This document shows, piece by piece, positions 17,222-25,338 of a stretch of DNA of 64,000 nucleotides. The position numbers and the translations under genes are program-made. How positions within the stretch are numbered: the stretch's first letter is position 1; every line of letters begins with the position of its first letter. This stretch comes from DASUFZ01 sp035541475 (lineage in GTDB: Bacteria > Myxococcota_A > UBA9160 > SMWR01): positions 26,427 through 90,426 of the forward strand of contig DATKND010000101.1 of NCBI GenBank assembly GCA_035541475.1, in the 5' to 3' direction. Below the pieces are notes generated by a model. That model was not told the origin of the DNA, did no database searches, and saw only the letters and a program-made list of their open reading frames with translations.

Positions 17222-17593
17222 TCACTGTTTGTTGTTGGCGCCGCCGTCGCCGCCGCCGCCCGAGAAGCGGAAGCGCTTCTTGCCCGCGAGGTGCTGTGGA
17301 GTGATCACGTAGTCGCCCGTCAGGGCCTTGCTCTGCACCCGGTTCCAGACCTCGGTGTCCCCGCCCGTGACCGCGAAGCAGATCCCGCCGGCCACCAGGC
17401 CGATCAGCGCGTGCGTGAGCTTCAGCGGGGCCCAGACCATCGAGGCGATCGCGGCGCCGGCGCCGAGACCCCCTTCCTTGGCGATGTTCTCCGGCTTCTG
17501 TGCCGCGGCCGGAGCCGCGGACACGACGAGTGCGCAGGCGACGGCGAGGGCCAGCGCCCCGCGCCACCCGGAACCGCGCTTCACGCGCTTCAC
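17222..17593 (-). CDS. Small exported protein with glycine-rich membrane segment
   Basis: A 123-residue protein with an N-terminal signal peptide (basic start, hydrophobic residues 12-28, cleavage after AAPAAAQ about residue 32). A Gly/Ala-rich segment GGLGAGAAIASMVWAPLKLT and a second hydrophobic stretch LIGLVAGGICFAVTGG follow, then a polar tail with SKALTGDYVITPQHLAG. The pattern recurs in small uncharacterised envelope proteins of Proteobacteria, but no function is known. It stands alone, convergent with the histidine phosphatase gene. Confidence 0.6.
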   Translation of the reverse strand: MKRVKRGSGWRGALALAVACALVVSAAPAAAQKPENIAKEGGLGAGAAIASMVWAPLKLTHALIGLVAGGICFAVTGGDTEVWNRVQSKALTGDYVITPQHLAGKKRFRFSGGGGDGGANNKQ

Positions 17594-17674
17594 CTCCTGG
17601 TGGGGGGAGGTCGGGTCTTCGGGGGGTGGGCGGTCGGATGCTAAGCGGTCGAAGTGACCTTCGGCAAGGCCACC

Positions 17675-18754
17675 CTAATCCGGGTATTCGATCTCGACGT
17701 CGTCCCCGACACAGCGCGACTGACAGGTCAGCACCCAGCCCTCGGCCAGCAGCTCGGGGGTCAGGCAGTCGTTCGCGGCCATGACCACCTTGCCCGACCG
17801 GAGCTTCGCCATGCAGCAGGAGCAGTACCCCTCCTCGCAGGAGAAGGGCGGATCGAGCCCGGCGCGCCGCGCGGCATGGAGCACGCGCTCGCCGGCCTCG
17901 TAGGGGACCTGGTGCTCCTTCCCATCGAGCACCAGGGTGATGCGGGACGGCGCACGCTCGCCCGCGGCCGGCGCCGACTCGGCCTGCGGCTCGTGATCCG
18001 GCGGCGAGATGAAGCGCTCGATGTGGATGCGCTCGCGCGCGACGCCCTGCTCGCGGAGGGCGTGCTCGACCGTGTCCATGAAGGCGGCCGGGCCACACAG
18101 ATAGAAGTCGCTCGACAGCCGGTCTCGCGAGTGCAGGCCGACGTCCGCCGCGCCGAGGAAGCCGCGCTCGTCGTCGAGCGAGTGAACGATCTCGAGTCTT
18201 TCCGGATGGCGCGCGGCGAGCTCCGCCAGCTCCTTCGCGAAGATGATCGAGCGCGCGTCGCGGTTGGCGTAGACGAGCCGCATGCGGCGGCGCGTCGCCG
18301 CGAGCGCCTGCTTGATCAGCGAGATGCAGGGCGTGATGCCGCTGCCGCCCGCGAAGAAGACGATCTCGCGCGCCGCGGCGGGATCGAGCACGAAGGCGCC
18401 CGCCGGCGGCACGACCATCAGCGCGCTGCCCGGCCGGACCCGGTCGTGCATCCAGTTCGAGATGCGGCCCTGGTCGACGCGCTTCACCGTCACCTTGTGC
18501 TCGCCCTCGACGTCCGGGCAGCTCGACAGCGAGTAGCTCCGCACGAGCACGCGCCCCTGGTAGGGGATCTTGAAGGTGAGGAACTGGCCCGACCGGTAGC
18601 GGTAGGTCGCGGACAAGGCGGGCGGGATCTCGAGCACGAGCGACACCGAATCGTGCGTCTCGGCGACGACGCGCGCGACGCGAAGCTCGTGGCAGGAGGC
18701 CGTCGCCTCGCGCCAGTGCTCGGCGCGGACACCTTCGGCGGAGGGATCGATCAT
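17675..18754 (-). CDS. Ferredoxin reductase of the PaaE/KshB type (FAD, NAD(P)H, 2Fe-2S)
   Basis: A 359-residue three-domain reductase. The FAD domain has RSYSLSS (residues 72-78), the nucleotide domain has VFFAGGSGITP and FYLCGPAAFM, and the C-terminal plant-type ferredoxin has Cys-x4-Cys-x2-Cys in SCEEGYCSCC plus a distal Cys in LTCQSRC. This order (FAD, NAD, 2Fe-2S) is that of phenylacetyl-CoA epoxidase and 3-ketosteroid 9-alpha-hydroxylase reductases. The start ATG 18754 is 7 bases after the stop of the heme membrane protein gene, so the two probably form one electron-transfer unit, last in a minus-strand operon. It could also serve the Rieske ferredoxin at 4758-5102. Confidence 0.87.
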   Translation of the reverse strand: MIDPSAEGVRAEHWREATASCHELRVARVVAETHDSVSLVLEIPPALSATYRYRSGQFLTFKIPYQGRVLVRSYSLSSCPDVEGEHKVTVKRVDQGRISNWMHDRVRPGSALMVVPPAGAFVLDPAAAREIVFFAGGSGITPCISLIKQALAATRRRMRLVYANRDARSIIFAKELAELAARHPERLEIVHSLDDERGFLGAADVGLHSRDRLSSDFYLCGPAAFMDTVEHALREQGVARERIHIERFISPPDHEPQAESAPAAGERAPSRITLVLDGKEHQVPYEAGERVLHAARRAGLDPPFSCEEGYCSCCMAKLRSGKVVMAANDCLTPELLAEGWVLTCQSRCVGDDVEIEYPD

Positions 18755-18761
18755 GCGGACG

Positions 18762-19379
18762 TCAGCCCGCGTGCACGGGCGCGGGCGCCGCCGCGCTCGC
18801 ACGGCGGGCGCGCCACGCGGCGATCCGCAGCGCGAGCGCGCCCCAGGCGGCGAGCGCGAGCGGCACGTAGCCTGGGTACTTCAGCGCCGAGAAGGTCCAG
18901 TTCTGCGCGAAGATGATCCAGAGTAGATACAAGCCCGCGCGGTGGAGGAGCTTCCAGCGCCGCGGCCCGAGCCAGCGCGCGCTGCGGTCGAAGGAGGTCG
19001 CGGTCATCGCGGCGAGCAGCACGTAGGAGAGGCCGCCGGCGTAGAGCGTCAGCGGCGAGACCGTGAATCCGTCGCCGAGCAGCAGCGCCAGCAGCGCGAC
19101 GTCGCCGAGGTGAAGGAAGTGCGCGACGGCGAAGGAGACGCCGAGGTGTCGCCGGTTCCGCACCAGCCAGCGCGTGAAGGGCCCGGGCCAGAAGACGCGC
19201 GCGGGCCGCGCGGCGAAGACGAGCAGGAAGATCGCGAACGAGACGCGCACGGAGACGCGCACGAGCTCGCGCAGGCCCGGCTCGTCGGTGCCGGCCGACG
19301 CGAGCATCGCGAGCTGGAGCGCGACGAGCGCCGCGCTCGCGACGCCGACCAGCGGCCAGCCCTGCCACGGCTTCGACAT
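18762..19379 (-). CDS. Ferric-reductase-like / MsrQ-type heme membrane protein
   Basis: A 205-residue integral membrane protein with about six helices. Paired histidines in FAVAHFLHLGD and KLLHRAGLYLLW fit the heme-binding pattern of ferric-reductase-like transmembrane domains (MsrQ, NOX and FRE relatives). Such proteins pass electrons from a cytoplasmic flavin reductase across the membrane. Its direct neighbour downstream is an FAD/2Fe-2S reductase and upstream is an SDR; spacings of 7 and 11 bases indicate one operon. It is not next to an msrP gene, so a methionine-sulfoxide role is unsupported here. ATG start at 19379. Confidence 0.72.
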   Translation of the reverse strand: MSKPWQGWPLVGVASAALVALQLAMLASAGTDEPGLRELVRVSVRVSFAIFLLVFAARPARVFWPGPFTRWLVRNRRHLGVSFAVAHFLHLGDVALLALLLGDGFTVSPLTLYAGGLSYVLLAAMTATSFDRSARWLGPRRWKLLHRAGLYLLWIIFAQNWTFSALKYPGYVPLALAAWGALALRIAAWRARRASAAAPAPVHAG

Positions 19380-19390
19380 GGCGCGGCAGT

Positions 19391-20122
19391 CTAGCGATCC
19401 GCGCGCGTGCGCAGATCCATCACGGCGCCGCTCTCGACGTCGCCGCGGATCAGCGCCCACAGCTCCGTCGCGACCTCGGACGCGTCGCGCAGCTCGCCGT
19501 CGCGGTGGAGCGCGCGGAAGCGCGGGGCCTCCGGGAAGTCGCGCTCGGAGGTCGCGCGGATCTCCTGCTGCATCGCGCTCTCGACCACGCCGGGCGCCAC
19601 CGCGACGACGCGCACGCGACCGCCGCGCCGCCTCTGCTCGGCGCCGACCGTGCGCACCCACTGATCGACGGCGGCCTTGCCGGCGCAGTAGGCGCTCCAG
19701 CCCTCGTAGACGTTGCGCGCGGCGCCCGATGAGATGACGAGCAAGGTGCAGCGCGCGCGCGTCTCGCGCGCGGCGCGAAGGAACGCGTCGCCGAGCACTT
19801 GCGGCGCGGCGGAGTTCAGCAGCACCTGCCGCGCGTACGCGGCGGGATCGACCTCGCCGGCGAAGCCGATCGGAGTCAAGGTGCCGGCGCTGTGGACGAA
19901 GACGACGTCGCCGCCGGTGAATCCCTTCATCTCGCGGGCGAAGAGCTCGGCGACCGCGCGCCAGGACGAGGGATCGGCGAGGTCGGCGCGGAAGTGCTCG
20001 AGACCGGGCGCGCCGCGGCGCGACACGTCGACGACGCGCGCGTCGGGCCACGGCACCGCGCGCGCGAGCGCCAGCCCGATCCCGCTCGACGCGCCGCTGA
20101 TGAAGACGAGAGCGCCCGGCAT
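19391..20122 (-). CDS. Short-chain dehydrogenase/reductase
   Basis: A 243-residue SDR. The cofactor motif is SGASSGIGLALARA (residues about 8-21), the structural VHSAG segment is near 84, and the catalytic Ser and Tyr-x3-Lys appear as VISSGAARN and YCAGK. Asp following the second strand (ARVVDVSRR) leaves cofactor preference open. These enzymes oxidise or reduce alcohols and ketones in the cytoplasm. ATG start at 20122; an upstream in-frame extension would reach into the thiolase promoter. It is the first gene of the operon with the heme protein and the reductase, and is divergent from the thiolase. Confidence 0.85.
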   Translation of the reverse strand: MPGALVFISGASSGIGLALARAVPWPDARVVDVSRRGAPGLEHFRADLADPSSWRAVAELFAREMKGFTGGDVVFVHSAGTLTPIGFAGEVDPAAYARQVLLNSAAPQVLGDAFLRAARETRARCTLLVISSGAARNVYEGWSAYCAGKAAVDQWVRTVGAEQRRRGGRVRVVAVAPGVVESAMQQEIRATSERDFPEAPRFRALHRDGELRDASEVATELWALIRGDVESGAVMDLRTRADR

Positions 20123-20199
20123 CGCATCGCAGCGTAGCCCGCCCGCGGGAGCGCGCGGCGCCTCTGATATGCTGCCCGCTCCTCTCGAAGGAGACGCGA

Positions 20200-21375
20200 A
20201 TGGGCGAGGCATTCATCGTCGGCGCGGTGCGGACCGCCGGCGGGCGGCGCGGCGGCAAGCTCTCGAAGTGGCATCCGATCGACCTCGGCGCGCTCGTGCT
20301 CGACGAGCTGGTCGCGCGCACCGCGATCGACCCGAGCCTCGTCGAGGACGTGATCTTCGGCTGCGTCGATCAGGTCGGCGCGCAGTCGGCCAACATCGCG
20401 CGCAACTGTGTGCTCTCGACCCACACCTTGCCGGAGAGCGTTCCGGGCACGACGGTCGATCGGCAGTGCGGCTCGTCGCAGCAGGCGATCCACTTCGCGG
20501 CGCAGGCGGTGATGTCGGGCGTACACGACGTCGTGATCGCGGGCGGCGTCGAGCTGATGAGCCTGGTGCCGCTCGGCGGCAACGCGATCGCGGGTCACAA
20601 GGCCGGCATGGGGGCGCCCTACGGAAACGGCATGAAGCGGCGCTATCCGAGCGCGCGCTTCAACCAGTTCGCCGGCGCCGAGATGATCGCCGAGAAGTGG
20701 GGCTTCTCGCGCGAGGCGCTCGACCGCTTCGGGCTCGCGAGCCACGAGAAGGCGGCGCGCGCGACGCGCGACGGCCGCTTCGCGCGCGAGATCGTGCCGG
20801 TGGAGGTCGAGCTCGAGGGCGGCGCGACCGAGAAGTTCCAGGCGGACGAGGGCATCCGCGCCGACGCGAGCTACGAGGCGATGGCGTCGCTGAAGACGCT
20901 CTCCGACAAGGGCCTGCTGACGGCCGGCACGTCGAGCCAGATCACCGACGGCGCCGCCGCGCTGCTCGTCGCGAACGAGCGCGGGCTCGAGAAGCTCCGT
21001 GCGACGCCGCGCGCGCGCATCGCGGCGATGGCGCTCGCCGGCAGCGACCCGGTCATCATGCTGACCGCGCCGATCCCGGCCACACAGAAGCTGCTCGCTC
21101 GCGCGGGCGTGAAGATCGGCGAGATCGACCGCTACGAGGTGAACGAGGCCTTCGCCTCGATCCCGCTGGCCTGGCTCGCCGACACCGGCGCGGATCCCGC
21201 GAAGCTGAACGTGAACGGCGGCGCGATCGCGCTCGGCCACCCGCTCGGCTGCACGGGGGTCAAGCTGATGACGACCTTGCTCCACGAGCTCGAGCGCAGC
21301 GGCGGCCGCTTCGGCCTGCAAACGATGTGCGAGGGCGGTGGGCTCGCCAACGCCACCTTGATCGAGCGACTCTGA
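20200..21375 (+). CDS. Acetyl-CoA C-acyltransferase (thiolase)
   Basis: A 391-residue degradative thiolase. The acylated Cys lies in TTVDRQCGSSQQAIHFA (residue about 90), the NEAF motif near 317, the C-terminal GGAIALGHPLGCTG carries the second Cys, and the catalytic His is in GHPLG. It cleaves 3-ketoacyl-CoA with CoA to release acetyl-CoA. An AAGGAG box precedes the ATG by 6 bases, and TGATATGCT about 30 bases upstream is a plausible -10. In Mycobacterium the thiolase FadA5 lies beside the igr operon and shortens the steroid side chain; the same role is likely here given the downstream genes, but not proven. Confidence 0.92.
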   Translation: MGEAFIVGAVRTAGGRRGGKLSKWHPIDLGALVLDELVARTAIDPSLVEDVIFGCVDQVGAQSANIARNCVLSTHTLPESVPGTTVDRQCGSSQQAIHFAAQAVMSGVHDVVIAGGVELMSLVPLGGNAIAGHKAGMGAPYGNGMKRRYPSARFNQFAGAEMIAEKWGFSREALDRFGLASHEKAARATRDGRFAREIVPVEVELEGGATEKFQADEGIRADASYEAMASLKTLSDKGLLTAGTSSQITDGAAALLVANERGLEKLRATPRARIAAMALAGSDPVIMLTAPIPATQKLLARAGVKIGEIDRYEVNEAFASIPLAWLADTGADPAKLNVNGGAIALGHPLGCTGVKLMTTLLHELERSGGRFGLQTMCEGGGLANATLIERL

Positions 21376-21412
21376 CCCCGATGGTTCGCCGCGCGCCCGC
21401 GGAGAAGCCTGC

Positions 21413-22696
21413 GTGAAGTTCGGAATCTTCTACGAGCACCAGCTGCCCCGGCCCTGGCGCGAGGGCGACGAGCTGCGCCTCTTCCAGGAGGCGCTCGACC
21501 AGGTCGAGCTCGCCGACCGCCTCGGCATCGACTATGCGTGGGAGGTCGAGCACCACTTCCTCGAGGAGTACTCGCACTCCTCCGCGCCCGAGGTCTTCCT
21601 TGCGGCCTGCTCGCAGCGCACCAAGCGCATCCGGCTCGGCCACGGCATCGTGCTGATGCCGCCCGGCTACAACGCGCCGGCGCGCGTGGCCGAGCGCATC
21701 GCCACGCTCGACCTCGTCTCGCAGGGCCGCGTCGACTTCGGTACCGGCGAGTCGTCGTCGCTCGCGGAGCTCGGCGGCTTCGGCGTGGGGGTTGCCGACA
21801 AGCGCGAGATGTGGCGCGAGTGCGTCGAGCAGGTCGCCAACATGATGGTGATGGACCCGTACCCGGGCTACACCGGCAAGTACTTCTCGATGCCGTGCCG
21901 CAACGTGATCCCGAAGCCGGTGCAGAAGCCGCACCCGCCGCTGTGGGTCGCGTGCAGCAACCGCGACACGATCCATCTCGCGGCGCGCCTCGGCATGGGC
22001 GCGCTGACCTTCGCCTTCGTCGACCCGACGGAGGCGCGCAAGTGGGTCTCGGAGTACTACGAGCTGATCCGCACGGAGTGCGTGCCGATCGGCCACGCCG
22101 TCAACGCCAACATCGCGATGGTGACGGGCTTCTCCTGCCACGAGAACGAGGCCGAGGCGCGGCGCCGCGGCGAGGATGGCTTCCGCTTCTTCGGCTACGG
22201 GCTCGGGCACCACTACATCTTCGGGACGCACAAGCCGGGCCGCACCGACGTGTGGGCCAGCTTCGAGAAGGCGCGCGCGCTGCTGCCCGACGCGGGCGCG
22301 TCGCGCGGCATCGGCACGCCCGACCAGCTCCGCCAGCACCTCGAGAGCTTCGAGGAGGCGGGCGTCGACCAGGTGATCTTCATTCAACAGGGCGGTCGCA
22401 ACCGGCACGAGCACATCTGCGAATCGCTCGAGCTCTTCGCCTCGCGCGTGCTGCCGGAGTTCCGCGCCCGCGCGGACTCGCGCGCGCGAAGGAAGGAAGA
22501 GGAGCTCGCGCCCGCGATCGAGAAGGCGCTCGCGCGCAAGAAGTGGATGCGCCCGCTCTCCGACGACGAGATCCCCGAGCTCGTCGCGCTCGGTCGCCAG
22601 GTCGCGCAGCAGACGCCCGAGCTCGCGGACAACACGGCGAGTCGCGCGAGCGGACTGCCCGTGCCGCTCGCGGACCCGCTCGCCGGCTCGCGTTGA
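21413..22696 (+). CDS. LLM-class flavin-dependent oxidoreductase (luciferase-like)
   Basis: A 427-residue luciferase-like monooxygenase-family protein. Typical segments are the N-terminal MKFGIFYEHQLPRPW, WEVEHHFLEEYSHSS, RIRLGHGIVLMPPGYNAPAR and RVDFGTGESSS, placing FMN or F420 in the TIM-barrel pocket. An extended charged tail follows residue about 370. Such enzymes oxidise or reduce varied substrates; relatives are co-regulated with steroid degradation in actinobacteria. GTG start at 21413 behind a GGAGAAG box, 37 bases after the thiolase stop, so co-transcription is likely. The cofactor cannot be decided from sequence. Confidence 0.85.
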   Translation: MKFGIFYEHQLPRPWREGDELRLFQEALDQVELADRLGIDYAWEVEHHFLEEYSHSSAPEVFLAACSQRTKRIRLGHGIVLMPPGYNAPARVAERIATLDLVSQGRVDFGTGESSSLAELGGFGVGVADKREMWRECVEQVANMMVMDPYPGYTGKYFSMPCRNVIPKPVQKPHPPLWVACSNRDTIHLAARLGMGALTFAFVDPTEARKWVSEYYELIRTECVPIGHAVNANIAMVTGFSCHENEAEARRRGEDGFRFFGYGLGHHYIFGTHKPGRTDVWASFEKARALLPDAGASRGIGTPDQLRQHLESFEEAGVDQVIFIQQGGRNRHEHICESLELFASRVLPEFRARADSRARRKEEELAPAIEKALARKKWMRPLSDDEIPELVALGRQVAQQTPELADNTASRASGLPVPLADPLAGSR

Positions 22697-22748
22697 GCGA
22701 CTAAGATCCCGCCCCAGCGGACCCGGTCCGCACACCAGGGGGGTGGAG

Positions 22749-23060
22749 ATGATCCGCAAGCTCGCGATCACGGCGATCGCGCTCGCGTCCGTCGCGTGCA
22801 TGACGGTCGGCGAGGACTTCGCCGTCGGGAAGGTCACGCACATCCAGATCGGCAAGACGACCGAGAAGGAAGTGCGGCAGATGTTCGGACAGCCGTGGCG
22901 CACCGGCCTCGAGGACGGCCAGCGCACGTGGACCTACGGCTACTACAAGTACAACCTCATCGGCGCCTCGCAGACGCGCGACCTCGTGATCCGCTACGAC
23001 GACAAGGGCGTCGTGCGCTCGTACACGTTCAACTCGACCTATCCCGAGGATGTCCAGTAG
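22749..23060 (+). CDS. BamE/SmpA-like lipoprotein
   Basis: A 103-residue lipoprotein with signal sequence and lipobox ASVAC (Cys about residue 17). The mature part has HIQIGKTTEKEVRQMFGQPW, the GKTT-x2-V-x4-GxP signature of SmpA/OmlA domains, then GQRTWTYGYYKYN. In the BAM complex BamE helps outer-membrane protein assembly, but stand-alone SmpA-like lipoproteins are common and may have other roles. ATG at 22749 follows a G-rich box. A dispersed family 1 hairpin begins on the base after its TAG. Confidence 0.75.
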   Translation: MIRKLAITAIALASVACMTVGEDFAVGKVTHIQIGKTTEKEVRQMFGQPWRTGLEDGQRTWTYGYYKYNLIGASQTRDLVIRYDDKGVVRSYTFNSTYPEDVQ

Positions 23061-23111
23061 CAAGCCGCCGAAGGCGGCGCGCAGCGAGGCGAAGCCGAGC
23101 GAAGTTCAGAG
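23061..23111 (+). repeat. Dispersed hairpin repeat, family 1, copy D
   Basis: CAA, stem GCCGCC, loop GAA, stem GGCGGC, constant tail GCGCAGCGAG, then GCGAAGCCGAGCGAAG and TTCAGAG. It begins on the first base after the BamE-like stop codon and on the same strand. Confidence 0.7.
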
Positions 23112-23179
23112 AAGCGACCGGGTTCGCGCGTAGAGCCTCGAAGCCGGGTATCTTTCGCGCCTTTCCGGCCGGGCCCCCC

Positions 23180-24355
23180 ATGCACATCGACCTCACCGAC
23201 GAGCAGAAGACGCTCCAGACGGAGCTGCGCGCGTACTTCGCGAAGCTGGTGCCGCCCGAGGTGCGACGCCAGATCAAGGGGCTCGAGACCGGACCGCTCC
23301 ACAAGGAGCTGATCCGGCGCATGGGCAAGGACGGCTGGCTCGGCGTCGGCTGGCCGCGCGAGTACGGCGGTCAGGGCCGCACCGCGATCGAGCAGATGAT
23401 CTGGTTCGAGGAGGCGCGCCGCGCGGGCGCGCCGGTGCCCTTCGTGACCTTGAACACGGTCGGCCCGACCCTGATGGCGGCCGGCAGCGAGGCGCAGAAG
23501 CAGACCTTCCTGCGCGCCATCCTGGCCGGCGAGATCCACTTCGCGATCGGCTACTCGGAGCCCGCCGCCGGCACCGACCTCGCCTCGCTGCAGACCTCCG
23601 CGGTGCGCGACGGCGATCACTACGTCGTCAACGGCACGAAGATCTTCACCAGCGGCGCCGACGCGGCCGACTACGTCTGGCTCGCCTGCCGCACCGATCC
23701 GTCGGCGCCGAAGCACAAGGGCATCTCGATCCTGATCGTCGACACGAAGCTGCCGGGCTTCTCGTGGGCGCCGATCCACGTGCTCGGCGACGGCCACACC
23801 AACATGACCTACTACGAGAACGTGCGCGTGCCCGCGAGCATGCGCGTCGGCGAGGAGAACCGCGGCTGGCAGCTCATCACGATGCAGCTGAACCACGAGC
23901 GCATCGGGCTCGCGGCCTTCAGCTCCTACGCGCACGAGCTCTTCGAGCGCGTGCTCGCCTTCGCGCGCGAGACGGCCTGCGAGACCGGCGCGCCGATCGC
24001 GTCGCTGCCGTGGGTGCAGAGCTGCCTCGGCGAGGCGTTCGCCAGGCTCGAGGCGCTCAAGGTGTTGAACTGGCGCATGGGCTGGTCGCTCGAGCGCGGC
24101 TCGCTCGAGCCGGCGTTCGCGTCGGGCGTGAAGGTCCACAGCACCGAGGCGCTGATCGAGGTCTACCGGCTGCTGCTCGAGGTGCTCGGGCTCCCCGGCA
24201 GCTTGAAGCAGGATTCGCCCGGCGCGCTGCTGCGCGGCGAGCTCGAGCGCGAGTGGCGCCATTGCCAGATCAACACCTTCGGCGGCGGCGTCAACGAGGT
24301 GCAGCGCGAGATCGTCGCGATGATGGGCCTCGGCCTGCCGCGCGCTCCACGTTAG
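23180..24355 (+). CDS. Acyl-CoA dehydrogenase, FadE29/ChsE2-like
   Basis: A 391-residue acyl-CoA dehydrogenase. FAD-contact motifs are visible: AIGYSEPAAGTDLASLQT, then VNGTKIFTSGADAADYVWLA. The C-terminal region reads NTFGGGVNEVQREIVAMMGL, where the usual catalytic Glu context of housekeeping enzymes is not evident. In the mycobacterial igr operon two dehydrogenases (FadE28 and FadE29) form an alpha2beta2 enzyme that desaturates the three-carbon steroid side chain; the partner here is 25339-26460. The ATG at 23180 agrees with family length. The ChsH2-like gene follows after 10 bases. Confidence 0.85.
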   Translation: MHIDLTDEQKTLQTELRAYFAKLVPPEVRRQIKGLETGPLHKELIRRMGKDGWLGVGWPREYGGQGRTAIEQMIWFEEARRAGAPVPFVTLNTVGPTLMAAGSEAQKQTFLRAILAGEIHFAIGYSEPAAGTDLASLQTSAVRDGDHYVVNGTKIFTSGADAADYVWLACRTDPSAPKHKGISILIVDTKLPGFSWAPIHVLGDGHTNMTYYENVRVPASMRVGEENRGWQLITMQLNHERIGLAAFSSYAHELFERVLAFARETACETGAPIASLPWVQSCLGEAFARLEALKVLNWRMGWSLERGSLEPAFASGVKVHSTEALIEVYRLLLEVLGLPGSLKQDSPGALLRGELEREWRHCQINTFGGGVNEVQREIVAMMGLGLPRAPR

Positions 24356-24365
24356 GCGAGGCCGC

Positions 24366-25337
24366 GTGACGCAGGACGAGCTCGCCCGGAAGCTGCGCGA
24401 CGTGATCGGGATCGAGGCTCCGGCGTTCTTCGCGCGCGATCCCGTGAACCAGCCGATGATCCGCCACTGGTGCGACGCGGTCGGCGACCGCAATCCCGTC
24501 TACACCGACGAGGAGTTCGCGGCGGCTTCGCGACACGGCGGCATCGTCGCGCCGCCGACGATGCTCCAGGCCTGGACCATGCCGGGCCTCGCGCCGCGGG
24601 CCGAGCTGCCGGGATACGACGGCGCGCACCCGCTGCGGCGCGTGATGGAGCTGCTCGACGGCGCCGGCTACACCTCGGTCGTCGCGACCAACTGCCGGCA
24701 GGAGTACCGGCGCTATCTGGTGCCGGGCGACGTGCTCTCCGTGACGACGCGCATCGAGTCTGTCTCCGAGGAGAAGCAGACCGCGCTCGGCGCCGGCCGC
24801 TTCGTCGACGAGCTGATGATCTACCGCGATCAGCGCGGCGAGGAGGTCGCGCGCATGACCTTCCGCATCTTGAAGTTCGCGCCGCGTGCCCAGGCGGTCG
24901 CGGCGGCGAAGCCGGCCGAGGCGTCGCGCGCGCGCCGACGGCCGCGCCCGAGCCGCTCGCGCGACAACGACTTCTTCTGGGAGGGCGTCGTGGCGCGCGA
25001 GCTCCGCATCCAGCGCTGCGCGCGCTGCAAGAAGCTGCGACACCCGCCGGGTCCGATGTGCCCGAGTTGTCACTCGCTCGAGTGGGACTTCGCGCGCGCG
25101 AGCGGGCGAGGGCGCCTCTTCTCCTACGTGGTCGCGCACCATCCGCCGATTCCGCCCTTCGAGTACCCGAACCTGATCGCGCTCGTCGAGCTCGAGGAGG
25201 GCACGCGGCTCGTCTCGAACCTCATCGGCGTCGCGCCCGAGAAGGCCGCGATCGGCATGCCGGTCGAGGTCGCGTTCACGCAGGTCGACCCGGAGCTGGT
25301 GCTGCCGCTGTTCCGACCCGCGCAGGTTGGGAACTAG
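24366..25337 (+). CDS. ChsH2-like fusion: MaoC-type hydratase domain plus DUF35 zinc-ribbon/OB-fold domain
   Basis: A 323-residue two-domain protein. The N-terminal ~165 residues are a hot-dog fold of the FAS1-dehydratase/MaoC type (HWCDAVGDRNPVYTDEEFAA, then GGIVAPPTMLQAW). After an Arg/Ala linker comes a DUF35 module with four zinc cysteines in QRCARCKKLRHPPGPMCPSC, followed by an OB fold. The same fusion is found in ChsH2 (Rv3542c), which pairs with ChsH1 to hydrate the steroid enoyl-CoA and whose DUF35 part docks the aldolase Ltp2. Both predicted partners lie just downstream (26457-28066). GTG start at 24366. The match of architecture and neighbours makes this role likely. Confidence 0.85.
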   Translation: MTQDELARKLRDVIGIEAPAFFARDPVNQPMIRHWCDAVGDRNPVYTDEEFAAASRHGGIVAPPTMLQAWTMPGLAPRAELPGYDGAHPLRRVMELLDGAGYTSVVATNCRQEYRRYLVPGDVLSVTTRIESVSEEKQTALGAGRFVDELMIYRDQRGEEVARMTFRILKFAPRAQAVAAAKPAEASRARRRPRPSRSRDNDFFWEGVVARELRIQRCARCKKLRHPPGPMCPSCHSLEWDFARASGRGRLFSYVVAHHPPIPPFEYPNLIALVELEEGTRLVSNLIGVAPEKAAIGMPVEVAFTQVDPELVLPLFRPAQVGN

Positions 25338-25338
25338 C

